Positions 1 through 8,701 of a DNA stretch of 64,000 nt are shown here, piece after piece (within the stretch, counting starts at the first letter, position 1; each line of letters starts with the position of its first letter). The notes below the pieces were generated by a model that saw only the letters and a list, made by a program, of their open reading frames with translations, made no database searches and had not been told where the DNA came from. The stretch lies in the NCBI GenBank assembly GCA_023421075.1, contig JAEZUM010000040.1:1-64000 (forward strand). Direction: 5' to 3'. A program made the position numbers and the translations under genes. This DNA comes from Bacillota bacterium. GTDB lineage: Bacteria; Bacillota; Clostridia; Lachnospirales; Lachnospiraceae.

Positions 1-1
1 T

Positions 2-1123
2 CAGCCCGCACTTGACCAGGCATTAGCTGGCGGCGGCGCAGATGCTCCTGACATCTACTGTGCAGAGGCAGCATTCATCTTAAAGTATGCACAAGGTGAT
101 GCTAGCCAATACGCTGCAGCCTATAAGGATCTTGGTATTGATGTTGATACTCTTGTTAAAGAGGCTGACATCGCTCAGTATACGATCGATATCGGAACTA
201 ATCCGGAAGGAAATCTTGTAGGCCTTGGATATCAGGCTACCGGCGGTGCTTTCATTTATCGTCGTTCTCTTGCTAAGGATACTTGGGGATCCGATGATCC
301 GGCTACTGTAAAAGATAAGATTGGTCCCGGTTGGGATAAGTTCTTTGCAGCTGCAGCTGAGTTAAAGGCTAAAGGCTATGGTATCGTATCCGGCGACGGA
401 GATATCTGGCATGCAGTTGAGAACAGCTCCGAGAAGCCTTGGATCGTTGATGGAAAGCTTTTCATTGATCCCAAGCGTGAGGAATTCTTAGATCTTTCCA
501 AGAAGTTAAAAGACAATGGTTATCACAATGATACTCAGGACTGGACCGATGCTTGGTATGCAGATATGAAGGATGCCGGCGCTCAGAAGATTTTTGGCTT
601 CTTTGGTCCTGCTTGGTTAATCAACTACGTTATGGCTGGTAACTCTGGCGGAACAAAGGCTGGCGAAGGCACCTTTGGTGACTGGGCAGTATGTGAGCCT
701 CCGGTTGGTTTCTTCTGGGGTGGCACATGGGTACTTGCTAACAAAGACAGTAAGGTTAAAGCTGCTGTTGGTGATATCATCGAATGGATCACACTTGACA
801 GCTCAGAGACAGGTCTTCAGTACTTCTGGGCTAACGGAACTCTGAACGGCGAAGGCGGCACAAAGGATACAGTTGCTTCCGGTACTGTTATGAGCAAGTC
901 CGATGGTAAACTTGAGTTCTTAGGCGGCCAGAATATGTTCGATGTATTCGTTCCCGCTGGCCAGTTTGCTACCGGTACAAACAAGACTCAGTATGATGAG
1001 ACAATCAACACCTACTTCCGTAATCAGGTTCGTGAGTACACAGCTGGTAATAAGAGCCGTGAGCAAGCAATTGCTGATTTCAAGCAGGATGTAGCTGATA
1101 ATCTTGATGTTATTGTAGAATAA
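2..1123 (+). CDS. Sugar ABC transporter substrate-binding protein (5' end outside window)
   Basis: Extracellular solute-binding protein of a carbohydrate ABC importer, delivering a sugar to the two permeases just downstream. The frame is open from base 2 to the TAA at 1121-1123, giving about 373 visible residues. The N-terminus with its lipoprotein signal lies upstream of the window. The visible part is rich in Gly, Trp and aromatic residues, as in the family 1 (MalE-like) binding proteins. Codon use (GGT, GCT, AAG) looks like that of a highly expressed gene. Neighbouring MalF/MalG-type permeases support the call; the sugar cannot be told. The ATPase is not in the window, which is common in Firmicutes that share one MsmK-type ATPase. 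Confidence 0.85.
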   Translation, partial: QPALDQALAGGGADAPDIYCAEAAFILKYAQGDASQYAAAYKDLGIDVDTLVKEADIAQYTIDIGTNPEGNLVGLGYQATGGAFIYRRSLAKDTWGSDDPATVKDKIGPGWDKFFAAAAELKAKGYGIVSGDGDIWHAVENSSEKPWIVDGKLFIDPKREEFLDLSKKLKDNGYHNDTQDWTDAWYADMKDAGAQKIFGFFGPAWLINYVMAGNSGGTKAGEGTFGDWAVCEPPVGFFWGGTWVLANKDSKVKAAVGDIIEWITLDSSETGLQYFWANGTLNGEGGTKDTVASGTVMSKSDGKLEFLGGQNMFDVFVPAGQFATGTNKTQYDETINTYFRNQVREYTAGNKSREQAIADFKQDVADNLDVIVE

Positions 1124-1139
1124 TTTTAACCTGTATTCA

Positions 1140-1169
1140 GGGGCGGGAGGATATCTTTTCGACCGCCCC
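1140..1169 (+). promoter_or_regulatory. Intercistronic GC-rich hairpin after the binding-protein gene
   Basis: GGGGCGG at 1140-1146 pairs with CCGCCCC at 1163-1169, with a 16-base loop. There is only a weak T stretch after it. It lies between the binding-protein gene and the first permease. Such hairpins usually protect the upstream message or partly terminate, raising binding protein over permease; that role is inferred. Confidence 0.6.
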
Positions 1170-1220
1170 TAATATTTGTGTTATAGAATAGTAAAACAAT
1201 TTAACCGGAGGTGAACGCTT

Positions 1221-2198
1221 ATGCGACGTAAGAGTGTTAGCTACGCTAAATATGGGTATATCTTTTCGATACCTTTTGTGCTAGCGTTCCTTATTTTTAA
1301 TCTATATCCCACGTTATATACAGCCGTTATTGGCTTTACCGATTTTAAGGGTTTGGGAAAGACTACGTTTAAATTCTTAGCGAATCCGCTGCAGAATTTT
1401 CAAACCATTTTAAAGAACCCTTCCTTCCAGGAGTCTTTAGGAAATACAGCAATAATTTGGATTATTAACTTTATTCCTCAGATACTACTTGCACTCCTGC
1501 TGACGGCCTGGTTCACGAGCCATCGCCGCAAAATTAAAGGCCAGGGTATGTTCAAGGTGCTATTCTACATGCCTAATATCATTACGGCTGCAACGATAGC
1601 AATTCTGTTCAACTCATTATTCGGCTATCCGATGAGCCCGGCAAATGATTTCTTTATGTCACTTGGATTATCCAGTACACCGATTAATTTTCTGCTTCAG
1701 GGCTGGACATCCAGAGGAATTGTAGCCTTTATTCAGTTCTGGATGTGGTATGGATATACGATGATAGTATTGATATCAGGTGTATTGGGAATGAACCCAG
1801 AGCTATTTGAAGCATCCGATATCGATGGTGCAACAGGTGCTCAAACGTTCTTCTTCGTGACACTCCCGAATTTGAGAACAATACTTCTTTACACTCTGAT
1901 TACAAGCTTAATCGGTGGTTTACAGATGTTCGATATCCCCAGACTGTTCCTCAATGGCGGTCCGGACGGTAAAACCCTTACAGCTAGTTTGTTTATCTAT
2001 AATCAGGCGTTTAGTGGAAGTTATCTATATAACCGTGCATCGGCTGCAAGTATGATTATGTTCCTGATCATAAGCGTATTGTCCGCTTTTGTGTTCTTTA
2101 TTATGAGAGATAAGGAAGCGTCAAAGCTATATAAGATGAACCGGAAGCTAGAAAGAGAATATAAGAAGGCTGAAAAAGCATCAAGGAGGGCTGCATAA
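1221..2198 (+). CDS. Sugar ABC transporter permease, MalF/UgpA type
   Basis: Inner-membrane subunit of a carbohydrate importer, 325 residues with about six hydrophobic segments. The EAA loop that docks the ATPase is visible in the second half (EASDIDGATG followed by a Pro). A ribosome site (CGGAGGTGA) precedes the ATG. The basic C-terminal tail is rich in Lys, Arg and Glu. Its TAA overlaps the next ATG by one base, so the two permeases are translationally coupled. MalF-like rather than MalG-like is inferred from gene order and length. Confidence 0.88.
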   Translation: MRRKSVSYAKYGYIFSIPFVLAFLIFNLYPTLYTAVIGFTDFKGLGKTTFKFLANPLQNFQTILKNPSFQESLGNTAIIWIINFIPQILLALLLTAWFTSHRRKIKGQGMFKVLFYMPNIITAATIAILFNSLFGYPMSPANDFFMSLGLSSTPINFLLQGWTSRGIVAFIQFWMWYGYTMIVLISGVLGMNPELFEASDIDGATGAQTFFFVTLPNLRTILLYTLITSLIGGLQMFDIPRLFLNGGPDGKTLTASLFIYNQAFSGSYLYNRASAASMIMFLIISVLSAFVFFIMRDKEASKLYKMNRKLEREYKKAEKASRRAA

Positions 2199-3046
2199 TG
2201 AGTAAAAGCACGAGCATACCTCAAGTTATTCTGAAAATTGTAAAATATGTTGTATGTATTACATTGGCAATTTTAAGTATATTCCCATTCTGGATCATGA
2301 TTATGAATGCAACCCGCAGTACCTATGAGATTCAGCAGCATGCTATTGCATTACTTCCTTCCAAGTTTTTAATCAGTAATTTGCAAGTATTATCCGGAAA
2401 GAGCTTTGATCCAATCAGAGGTTTCATCAACTCTATGATTATATCGTCTGGATCTACCGCATGTGCTGTTTATTTTTCATCACTCACAGCGTATGCTTTA
2501 GTAGCTTATGACTGGAGATTACGTCAGTCGTTTTTTACCTTTATTATGGCTGTTATGATGATCCCGTCTCAGGTAACCAGTATCGGTTTTTATCAGTTTA
2601 TGTATAAGATCGGAATGACAAATAGCTTCCTGCCCTTGATTGTACCCGCAATAGCAGCACCGGCGATGGTATTTTTCATGAGACAGTATCTGTTGTCTTC
2701 CTTATCGATTGATATTGTAAATTCCGGAAGAATTGATGGAGCCGGTGAGTTTAAGATCTTTAATCGCATCATTATACCCATTATGAAACCGGCCATTGCA
2801 ACCCAGGCAATCTTTGCCTTTGTTGGTTCTTGGAACAGTTTGTTCATGCCAATGATTTTACTTACAGATACGAAAAAGTATACAATGCCAATCATGGTAA
2901 GCTTATTAAAAGGGGATATCTACAAGACGGAGTTTGGCTCTGTATACTTAGGTCTTACCCTTACCGTTTTACCGTTATTTATTGTTTACTTCCTGTTATC
3001 CAAGTACATTATAGCCGGTGTAGCATTAGGCGGCGTCAAAGAATAA
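2198..3046 (+). CDS. Sugar ABC transporter permease, MalG/UgpE type
   Basis: Second membrane subunit of the same importer, 282 residues with about six membrane segments. The EAA loop reads GRIDGAGEF followed by IIIPIMKP near residues 175-195, the usual MalG-family form. The start overlaps the preceding stop (TAATG), and the AAGGAGG ribosome site lies inside the end of the upstream gene. A terminator follows 20 bases downstream, so this is the last gene of the operon. Confidence 0.9.
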   Translation: MSKSTSIPQVILKIVKYVVCITLAILSIFPFWIMIMNATRSTYEIQQHAIALLPSKFLISNLQVLSGKSFDPIRGFINSMIISSGSTACAVYFSSLTAYALVAYDWRLRQSFFTFIMAVMMIPSQVTSIGFYQFMYKIGMTNSFLPLIVPAIAAPAMVFFMRQYLLSSLSIDIVNSGRIDGAGEFKIFNRIIIPIMKPAIATQAIFAFVGSWNSLFMPMILLTDTKKYTMPIMVSLLKGDIYKTEFGSVYLGLTLTVLPLFIVYFLLSKYIIAGVALGGVKE

Positions 3047-3066
3047 AACAAACCTTTCATAAATTA

Positions 3067-3098
3067 GCCATTAGATCTCAGGATCTGATGGCTTTTTT
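3067..3098 (+). terminator. Rho-independent terminator of the sugar ABC operon
   Basis: GCCATTAGATC (3067-3077) pairs with GATCTGATGGC (3082-3092), with one G-U pair, followed by TTTTTT. Confidence 0.88.
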
Positions 3099-3133
3099 GT
3101 GTTCCGGTTACTCTTTTGTGATATTAGATGCAT

Positions 3134-3162
3134 TTACAAAACACTAGGATACGGATTATAAT
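3134..3162 (+). promoter_or_regulatory. Sigma-A type promoter for the diguanylate cyclase gene
   Basis: TTACAA (3134-3139), 17-base spacer, TATAAT (3157-3162). It lies after the preceding terminator and 75 bases before the chosen start. Confidence 0.6.
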
Positions 3163-3237
3163 GTGATTATTACATGTAGTTGAAGGTTCTGTCCAATAGT
3201 GGACGCTGAGTTTCATATACAAAGGAGCAGTGATGCC

Positions 3238-4143
3238 ATGGAGGATATATTACAAAGGAAGATAATGATCGTCGGTAAGGAATCTCCGGAGCTTCAAAGA
3301 CTGGAGAGTGCTCTTCTGGAGGATTACGTTCTTTCGAGAGTTTATGAATCAAACGAAGCTTTACTAAAAATGCCGGAATTCAAACCGGATCTGATTCTTG
3401 CCGATGAAATGTTAACGGATTTTGAAAGGTTCTGTAGAAGGCTTTTGGATATGGAAGAGGGAAAGGCGATACCACTCCTTTCGATTCTGGAAATGTTCGA
3501 TGAGGAGAGTGCGTTAAAGGCGCTATCCTTTGGAGTGACTGATTATATATATAAGCCCTTTAATCTATCACTTATCCGAAGCAGAGTGAGAAATTATATT
3601 GAGTTGAAGTTACACCGAGAACGACAGATAAACAATAACAGAATCGACTATTTGACACAGATTCCGAATCGCCAAAGATTATTAGAGGTATTGCACCAGG
3701 AATGGGAGAGGGCTAAGAGAAACGGAACGATATTATCTGTACTTATTCTAGATATTGATGATTTCAAGAGATATAATGATGCTTATGGTAACAATCAGGG
3801 AGATCTATGTCTGAACAAGGTTGCTCAAACGATGAACAATCTATTAAAAAGGCCATCTGATTTCGTGGCTAGATGGGGCAGCGAGGAATTTGCCTGTATC
3901 TTACCGGAGACGGATCTGAATGGCGCTTTATTAATTGGAGAGAATATTCGCAAAGAAATCTATGGGCTTAAGATACCGCATAAGATGACATCGACGGATA
4001 CCGCAGTAACAGTGAGTATTGGAAGTGCATCCATAAGACCTACCCCGAACAGGGACCTTGAGGAGATTATCAGATTGGCAGAGAAGGCATTAGATACGGC
4101 GATGAATGCAGGAGGGAATAAGCTGAATGCTGAAATCGCATGA
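3238..4143 (+). CDS. Response regulator-like diguanylate cyclase (REC-GGDEF)
   Basis: Predicted cytoplasmic c-di-GMP synthase, 301 residues. A receiver domain covers about residues 8-122, with a candidate phosphoacceptor Asp in LILADEML and the conserved Lys in YIYKPF. The usual acidic pair after strand 1 is replaced by VGKES, so phosphorylation may be altered or lost. The GGDEF domain (about 135-300) has signature GSEEF at 214-218 and an inhibitory RxxD site (RPSD, 205-208) exactly five residues upstream. ATG 3238 was chosen because AAAGGAG sits at 3221-3227; an in-frame GTG at 3199 lacks a ribosome site. It is a single gene between a promoter and a bidirectional terminator. Whether GSEEF is active is not known from sequence. 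Confidence 0.85.
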   Translation: MEDILQRKIMIVGKESPELQRLESALLEDYVLSRVYESNEALLKMPEFKPDLILADEMLTDFERFCRRLLDMEEGKAIPLLSILEMFDEESALKALSFGVTDYIYKPFNLSLIRSRVRNYIELKLHRERQINNNRIDYLTQIPNRQRLLEVLHQEWERAKRNGTILSVLILDIDDFKRYNDAYGNNQGDLCLNKVAQTMNNLLKRPSDFVARWGSEEFACILPETDLNGALLIGENIRKEIYGLKIPHKMTSTDTAVTVSIGSASIRPTPNRDLEEIIRLAEKALDTAMNAGGNKLNAEIA

Positions 4144-4167
4144 TGAAAACAGGGATATTCAATGAAA

Positions 4168-4199
4168 AAGGATGATTGGCAAATGCCAATCATCCTTTT
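4168..4199. terminator. Bidirectional terminator between convergent genes
   Basis: GATGATTGGC (4171-4180) pairs perfectly with GCCAATCATC (4185-4194) around loop AAAT. An A run on the left and TTTT on the right make it usable from both strands. Confidence 0.88.
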
Positions 4200-4208
4200 A
4201 TGAAATGA

Positions 4209-5414
4209 TTAATTATTATTCAGTGATTCGAAGATGGAATCTGCCAAAGCATCCAACTCATATTCCTTGTCTGCTTTCAGTGTGGATCGGATATCCAGAG
4301 GAGTACCGATAATCTCCATATTATTCATTGCTTCAATTTGTTCCTTTATGGACTTCATAGCTGCACTTGCCCAGGAGTGGTTACCGATTATAGATACCTT
4401 ACGATCCTTTAGACCTAAGACAGAAATATCCTTAAGCAGCGCATCCATAACAAAATACAGGTGCATGTTATAGGTGGGAGAACCGATAACCATATGGCTA
4501 TATTTCCAAAGGTCTGAGATGATATAGGAAGGATGAGTCTTGGAGACATCATACATCTTCATATCACGGACTCCGCGGATAGCCAGCTTATTAGCCAGAG
4601 CATTCATTATGTTCTCGGTATTGCCGTACATAGAAGCATATACCAATACCACACCCTTCTTCTCGGGCTCATAACGACTCCATTTATCATATTTATCAAA
4701 GATAAATGCGATATCCTCGTTACGCCAAATTAAGCCATGCAGAGCACAGATCATATTAATCGGTACACCGGTCAGCTTTTTGAACAGGGCTTGTACCTGA
4801 GAACCGTAACGACCTACGATATTAGCATAGTAACGTCTTGCTTCATCCATGTCTTTTTCGTCAACTTCATCAGCAAAAAGATTACCGGCGTCTGCTCCAA
4901 AGGAGCCAAATGCATCCGCAGAGAATAGAATTCCCTGGCTAACCTCATAGGTAACCATAACCTCGGGCCAATGTACCATAGGCGCCATATAGAAACGAAG
5001 CGAATTCGCACCGAGTAACAGTTCTTCGCCCTCCTTAACCTCCTGGTAATTGGCTTTCAGGTCCATATTATAAAACTGCTCAATGAACTGGAAGGTTTTT
5101 TTATTCCCGATTATCTTCACATTCGGATATCTGCGAGCTATTTCTTCAATATTTGCGCAATGATCCGGTTCCATATGATTGATTACAAGATAATCAAGGC
5201 TTCGGCCTCCAAGAACATGTGTTACATTCTCAAGATAAAGATCACTGATTGAGCGGTCAACCGTATCGATTAATGCGGTCTTCTCATCCATAATAAGATA
5301 GGAATTATATGCGACACCATTCGGAAGGGGAAACATATTCTCAAACAGCGCTAAGCGTCTGTCACTGCCTCCAACCCAAAATACTCTAGGTGCTATTTCC
5401 TGAACACAATACAT
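4209..5414 (-). CDS. Flavodiiron protein (FprA-type A-type flavoprotein)
   Basis: Cytoplasmic oxygen and/or nitric oxide reductase that protects anaerobes, 401 residues. The N-terminal beta-lactamase-like domain carries the diiron ligands His80, Glu82, Asp84 and His85 (HMEPDH), then a His in MVHWPEVM, an Asp in SADAFG and a His in ALHGLIWR, so the set looks complete. A C-terminal flavodoxin domain begins near VVLVYASMYGNTENIMN and binds FMN. ATG 5414 follows AGGAGG at 5424-5429; an upstream in-frame extension to 5480 has no such site. No fused rubredoxin or flavin reductase domain is present, so electrons must come from separate carriers. O2 versus NO preference cannot be read. Confidence 0.93.
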   Translation of the reverse strand: MYCVQEIAPRVFWVGGSDRRLALFENMFPLPNGVAYNSYLIMDEKTALIDTVDRSISDLYLENVTHVLGGRSLDYLVINHMEPDHCANIEEIARRYPNVKIIGNKKTFQFIEQFYNMDLKANYQEVKEGEELLLGANSLRFYMAPMVHWPEVMVTYEVSQGILFSADAFGSFGADAGNLFADEVDEKDMDEARRYYANIVGRYGSQVQALFKKLTGVPINMICALHGLIWRNEDIAFIFDKYDKWSRYEPEKKGVVLVYASMYGNTENIMNALANKLAIRGVRDMKMYDVSKTHPSYIISDLWKYSHMVIGSPTYNMHLYFVMDALLKDISVLGLKDRKVSIIGNHSWASAAMKSIKEQIEAMNNMEIIGTPLDIRSTLKADKEYELDALADSIFESLNNN

Positions 5415-5662
5415 AGTACAAAACCTCCTGATATAAAGTAATAATAAAGCGTAGTGGGTATTCTGCAAGCTTGCTTGCAAGTATACGATCGGATTAACCC
5501 AAAGCGTTCGCTTGACACTTAAAAACTACATTAGAGATATTGTACTACATAAATATCCTTGAAAACAAGTACCTATTGTGAAGAATAAATGCATTTCAGG
5601 TTTTGCTCCTATGTCTTAAGAGTATTCAATATACTTGACACAAAGGAATTCAACGAAGAGAA

Positions 5663-6055
5663 TTAAAGGAGGATTTCTTCGTTGCTTCCACGGAAGCTGC
5701 TAAGTGTAGCTTTTCCTTCTACGAAGTATAATACCTCAAAAATATTGTCATCCAGCTTGTATAAATTATTAAGAGAAGGGACAGCATTCAACATAGCTTC
5801 CTTTGCTTCTGTTCTATGATCGGGAAGCACCTTTCCCTCAAGTCTGATCCAACGATCTTCGAGGGTTCCGGATATTTCTACATAAGGATTAGCGATCATT
5901 TGTGCATAGACGGGTTTTGTGTTATTGGTACAGATATAGAGCTTTCCCTCATACTCCATAACCGCACCGAAGGGGCGAACACGTGGTTGATTACCATCAA
6001 GTGTTGCCAGATAGAAGATACCGCATTGATTCAAGAATTCTGTGATTTTGTTCAT
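5663..6055 (-). CDS. Pyridoxamine 5'-phosphate oxidase-like FMN-binding protein
   Basis: Small split-barrel flavin protein of 130 residues, of the family often annotated as PNPOx-like or general stress FMN-binding. Visible family features are FYLATLDGNQPRVRPFG near the N-terminus and KLYICTNNTKPVYAQMIANPYVEI in the middle. Three ATG codons occur in a row (6061, 6058, 6055). The last fits best, since AAAGGAG ends one base before the first. True PNPOx activity is doubtful given the short length. A 9-bp hairpin (5651-5684) overlaps the stop and may end transcription. Substrate unknown. Confidence 0.82.
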   Translation of the reverse strand: MNKITEFLNQCGIFYLATLDGNQPRVRPFGAVMEYEGKLYICTNNTKPVYAQMIANPYVEISGTLEDRWIRLEGKVLPDHRTEAKEAMLNAVPSLNNLYKLDDNIFEVLYFVEGKATLSSFRGSNEEILL

Positions 6056-6411
6056 CATCATGCTCCTTTTACTGTATGTTTGTTAAATTTCACACGATAA
6101 TAATAACATATACATGATACGATACAAGTACGATTATTTAATATGGTAAGTATCTTATAAGATACTGTAAAAAGGCGTATGATAAGGAAGAAGGAAATAA
6201 TTAGTGTAGATTAAGTCCTTAACAACAAATACTGAGACAAATTGATCATAATAAAATGAAACGATTATGATATATCGTGTTGATAAATGAGGGAAAATAG
6301 CTTAAAATAAGAGAAGAGACAGTTTCTACGTGAAGCAGTCTTAACTTTCTGGAACGGTAACAGGATAATAAGCTTATTATGAACTGCATATTGCAGTATG
6401 AAGGTGATAGA
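6056..6411. other. Divergent intergenic region, 356 bp
   Basis: AT-rich DNA between two divergently read genes; no coding frame with a ribosome site was found. It holds a perfect 18-bp palindrome, AGTATCTTA/TAAGATACT, at 6149-6166, a possible operator. No convincing -35/-10 pair was found for either gene. Confidence 0.5.
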
Positions 6412-7224
6412 ATGGCTGAGATAAATAAAGTATCAAATATTGATGTAAAGAATACACAAAATACAGTAATCGTGAAGAAAAGTAATGATAGTTCGGATTT
6501 TTCTTCCTTTCTCGGTGAGACTAAAACATTGGACGAGATTTTTGATAAGGCTGCAAAAGAATACGATGTATCTGTTGATCTTCTGAAAGCAATCGGAAAA
6601 GCAGAGTCTGATTTTAATCCAAATGCAGTGTCCCGATGTGGAGCACAGGGAGTAATGCAATTGATGCCGGCAACGGCAAAATCCTTGGGTGTAACGGATT
6701 CCTTTGATGCAGAGCAAAATATTATAGGCGGTGCGAAATATATCTCCGGATTGCTGAAAAAATATGATGGAGACACAAAGCTGGCACTTGCTGCTTATAA
6801 TGCCGGAAGTGGAAATGTGAAGAAGTATGGCGGGATACCTCCCTTTAAAGAGACACAGAATTATGTGAAGAAGGTTACGAATTATATGCAACAGGGAACG
6901 GATACCAAAGGAGCCTTTGTTCGTGTTGATGCACCGGATCAGTCTGTCAATCAGACAAGACCGGCAGTTGCAGCCACTGCACCGGTCCAGAATAATTATG
7001 CTTTTATCATAGCGAATAGTATCGACGACTCGGATAACCAATTAGAGAGCCTTGACTCTATTTTCTCCTATGAGGATTATCTGAAATTTCTTGATCTTCT
7101 GATCAAAGAAGAAGAGGAACAGAAGGAGCAACCTGCCAATGAGGACAAGCCGAACTATACCGCTCAGGATATCACCTATAATGTACCGGTCATGAATCTG
7201 CTGAAGGATCAAAAATTCATCTAA
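6412..7224 (+). CDS. SLT-type lytic transglycosylase domain protein
   Basis: Peptidoglycan-cleaving muramidase-like protein, 270 residues. The soluble lytic transglycosylase domain spans about residues 42-170. The catalytic Glu is Glu65 in GKAESDFNP, followed by GAQGVMQLMPATA and the LALAAYNAG motif. No signal peptide or membrane segment is visible: the first 40 residues are polar. The C-terminal 100 residues are a low-complexity acidic region (LLIKEEEEQKEQ). ATG 6412 follows AAGGTG at 6401-6406. Lack of a signal sequence suggests non-classical export, a role in assembly of an envelope structure, or a missed start. Confidence 0.85.
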   Translation: MAEINKVSNIDVKNTQNTVIVKKSNDSSDFSSFLGETKTLDEIFDKAAKEYDVSVDLLKAIGKAESDFNPNAVSRCGAQGVMQLMPATAKSLGVTDSFDAEQNIIGGAKYISGLLKKYDGDTKLALAAYNAGSGNVKKYGGIPPFKETQNYVKKVTNYMQQGTDTKGAFVRVDAPDQSVNQTRPAVAATAPVQNNYAFIIANSIDDSDNQLESLDSIFSYEDYLKFLDLLIKEEEEQKEQPANEDKPNYTAQDITYNVPVMNLLKDQKFI

Positions 7225-7259
7225 TCCATGAAAATTCTTTGACAAGTAGGAGGCCAAAA

Positions 7260-7718
7260 ATGAAACAGGAATTTGATGCAGTGATCAAAAAGGTTGATGG
7301 TATCAATGGTGCTTATATAGAGCCACCCTTTGATGTGGAAGAAGTATTTGGTGCAAAAAGAGTAAAAGTAGTTGCAACCTTTGATGGCGTTTCATATCGT
7401 GGATCGCTGGTAAGGATGGGAGGCTGCTATATGCTTGGGATGACTCAGGAGATCCGTAAGCAGATTGGTAAAGAACCGGGAGATGTTGTCGCGGTCACGA
7501 TTGAAAAGGATGAAGAGGAGAGAGTACCGGATGCACCGATCGATTTTCTTGAGGCTTTGAGACAAAATGACAGTGCCCTTGCAACTTATGAGAAGCTTTC
7601 CTATTCCGGAAAAAGGGATTATGTACTATGGATTACAGATGCCAAAAAGGAAGAGACCAGGAAAGATCGAATCGAGAAATCCATCGCAAAGCTTTCGGAA
7701 GGAAAGAAATTAAAATAG
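7260..7718 (+). CDS. DUF1905 / YdeI-OmdA-like protein
   Basis: Small soluble protein of 152 residues with two parts. The N-terminal DUF1905-like beta domain covers about residues 1-90 (YIEPPFDVEEVFG, the GVSYRGSLVRMGG segment, IGKEPGDVVAVTIEKDEEER). The C-terminal YdeI/OmpD-associated helical segment (LSYSGKRDYVLWITDAKKEETRKDRIEKSIAKL) covers the rest. The latter matches the bacteriocin-protection-like family seen in many bacteria, with no firm biochemical role. ATG 7260 follows AGGAGG at 7249-7254. A terminator follows nine bases after the stop. Confidence 0.82.
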   Translation: MKQEFDAVIKKVDGINGAYIEPPFDVEEVFGAKRVKVVATFDGVSYRGSLVRMGGCYMLGMTQEIRKQIGKEPGDVVAVTIEKDEEERVPDAPIDFLEALRQNDSALATYEKLSYSGKRDYVLWITDAKKEETRKDRIEKSIAKLSEGKKLK

Positions 7719-7726
7719 CTTATTTA

Positions 7727-7761
7727 AGGTCTGAAATCCATTTGGAAATCAGACCTTTTTA
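7727..7761 (+). terminator. Rho-independent terminator
   Basis: AAGGTCTGA (7727-7735) pairs with TCAGACCTT (7749-7757), followed by a T run. Confidence 0.85.
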
Positions 7762-7941
7762 TCGCAGTGTGTCCCGCAATGCCGGACCACACTTATCTCT
7801 TAGGTTAAAATAAGATTAAAATATTGCCAAGATAGTGGAAAATTATCCAAGATAGATTATAATAAAGACAATACTTAAAAAGTGTGAAGCAACATGTATT
7901 TCACACACCGGACAGAGCGATTATAACCAGGCAATAAAGTA

Positions 7942-7970
7942 TTGCAAGGGATAGAACAAGTATTAATAAT
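7942..7970 (+). promoter_or_regulatory. Possible promoter of the flavodoxin gene
   Basis: TTGCAA (7942-7947), 17-base spacer, AATAAT (7965-7970), in an otherwise empty 270-base interval and just before the AGGGGG ribosome site. Confidence 0.35.
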
Positions 7971-7990
7971 ATATATTTAGGGGGTTTATT

Positions 7991-8464
7991 ATGAAGATTG
8001 GATTATTCATTCATTCACACACCGGAAATACATTATCTGTAGCAGAGCAATTAAGAGATAAACTTCTTATGAACGGTCACATTGTTGAACTAAAAAAGCT
8101 TGAACCGACCGGAGGAGAAAATACAAACGTGGTTGACATTAATAAAATCAGTTTTTTACCGGAACCGGATATGAGCGGATATGATTATGTGATGATCGGG
8201 GCACCGGTCAGAGGATTTTCCATCTCACCGGTTTTGGCGGCTTATTTGAGTAAGATAGCAGCTTTAAAGGGACAGAAGGTTGATTTGTTCGTTACGCAAG
8301 CCTTTCCTTATGCCTGGATGGGAGGAAATAATGCAATCAAACAGATGAGAAATGTCTGTGATCAAAAAGGTGCAACGGTTGTAAATACTGCTATCGTTAA
8401 TTGGAAGAATAAGAAGAGGGATGCTCAAATTCAGGAGCTGATCACTCTTTTGGGAAATAAATAG
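7991..8464 (+). CDS. Flavodoxin-like protein
   Basis: 157-residue flavodoxin-fold protein. The N-terminal FMN phosphate loop reads HSHTGNTLSVAEQL (residues 8-21), and YDYVMIGAPVRGF near residue 62 fits the second FMN loop. It is a likely cytoplasmic electron carrier or small FMN oxidoreductase. The ATG has an AGGGGG ribosome site, and a terminator lies 17 bases after the stop, so it is a single-gene unit. It is not a canonical long-chain flavodoxin; the partner is unknown. Confidence 0.82.
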   Translation: MKIGLFIHSHTGNTLSVAEQLRDKLLMNGHIVELKKLEPTGGENTNVVDINKISFLPEPDMSGYDYVMIGAPVRGFSISPVLAAYLSKIAALKGQKVDLFVTQAFPYAWMGGNNAIKQMRNVCDQKGATVVNTAIVNWKNKKRDAQIQELITLLGNK

Positions 8465-8481
8465 TGGGAAGACTTATGGAA

Positions 8482-8522
8482 GCCGGTACGAGTGCATATA
8501 AATGCAGTTTACCGGCTTTTTT
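8482..8522 (+). terminator. Rho-independent terminator
   Basis: GCCGGTA (8482-8488) pairs with TACCGGC (8510-8516), with an inner TGCAT/ATGCA stem, followed by TTTTTT. Confidence 0.88.
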
Positions 8523-8584
8523 GAATCACATTCTGGCCAGTCGGAAATGGATCTGTTTTATATGAAATCTTTGTCAATCATGGA

Positions 8585-8613
8585 TTGAAAAACATAAGGA
8601 AAAAGAATACAAT
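8585..8613 (+). promoter_or_regulatory. Promoter of the aldehyde dehydrogenase gene
   Basis: TTGAAA (8585-8590), 17-base spacer, TACAAT (8608-8613), located 88 bases upstream of the start. Confidence 0.55.
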
Positions 8614-8701
8614 AAAAGAAATTAGGTTATTTTACCTGACAGAACACACAATAATTCATTAAATAGATTTTAATAATATTGATAGGAGGAGAATTAAGGA
8701 T

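Noticed and set aside
3199..3237. GTG start of the REC-GGDEF gene at 3199
   Set aside because: No ribosome site there; AAAGGAG lies 10 bases ahead of ATG 3238.
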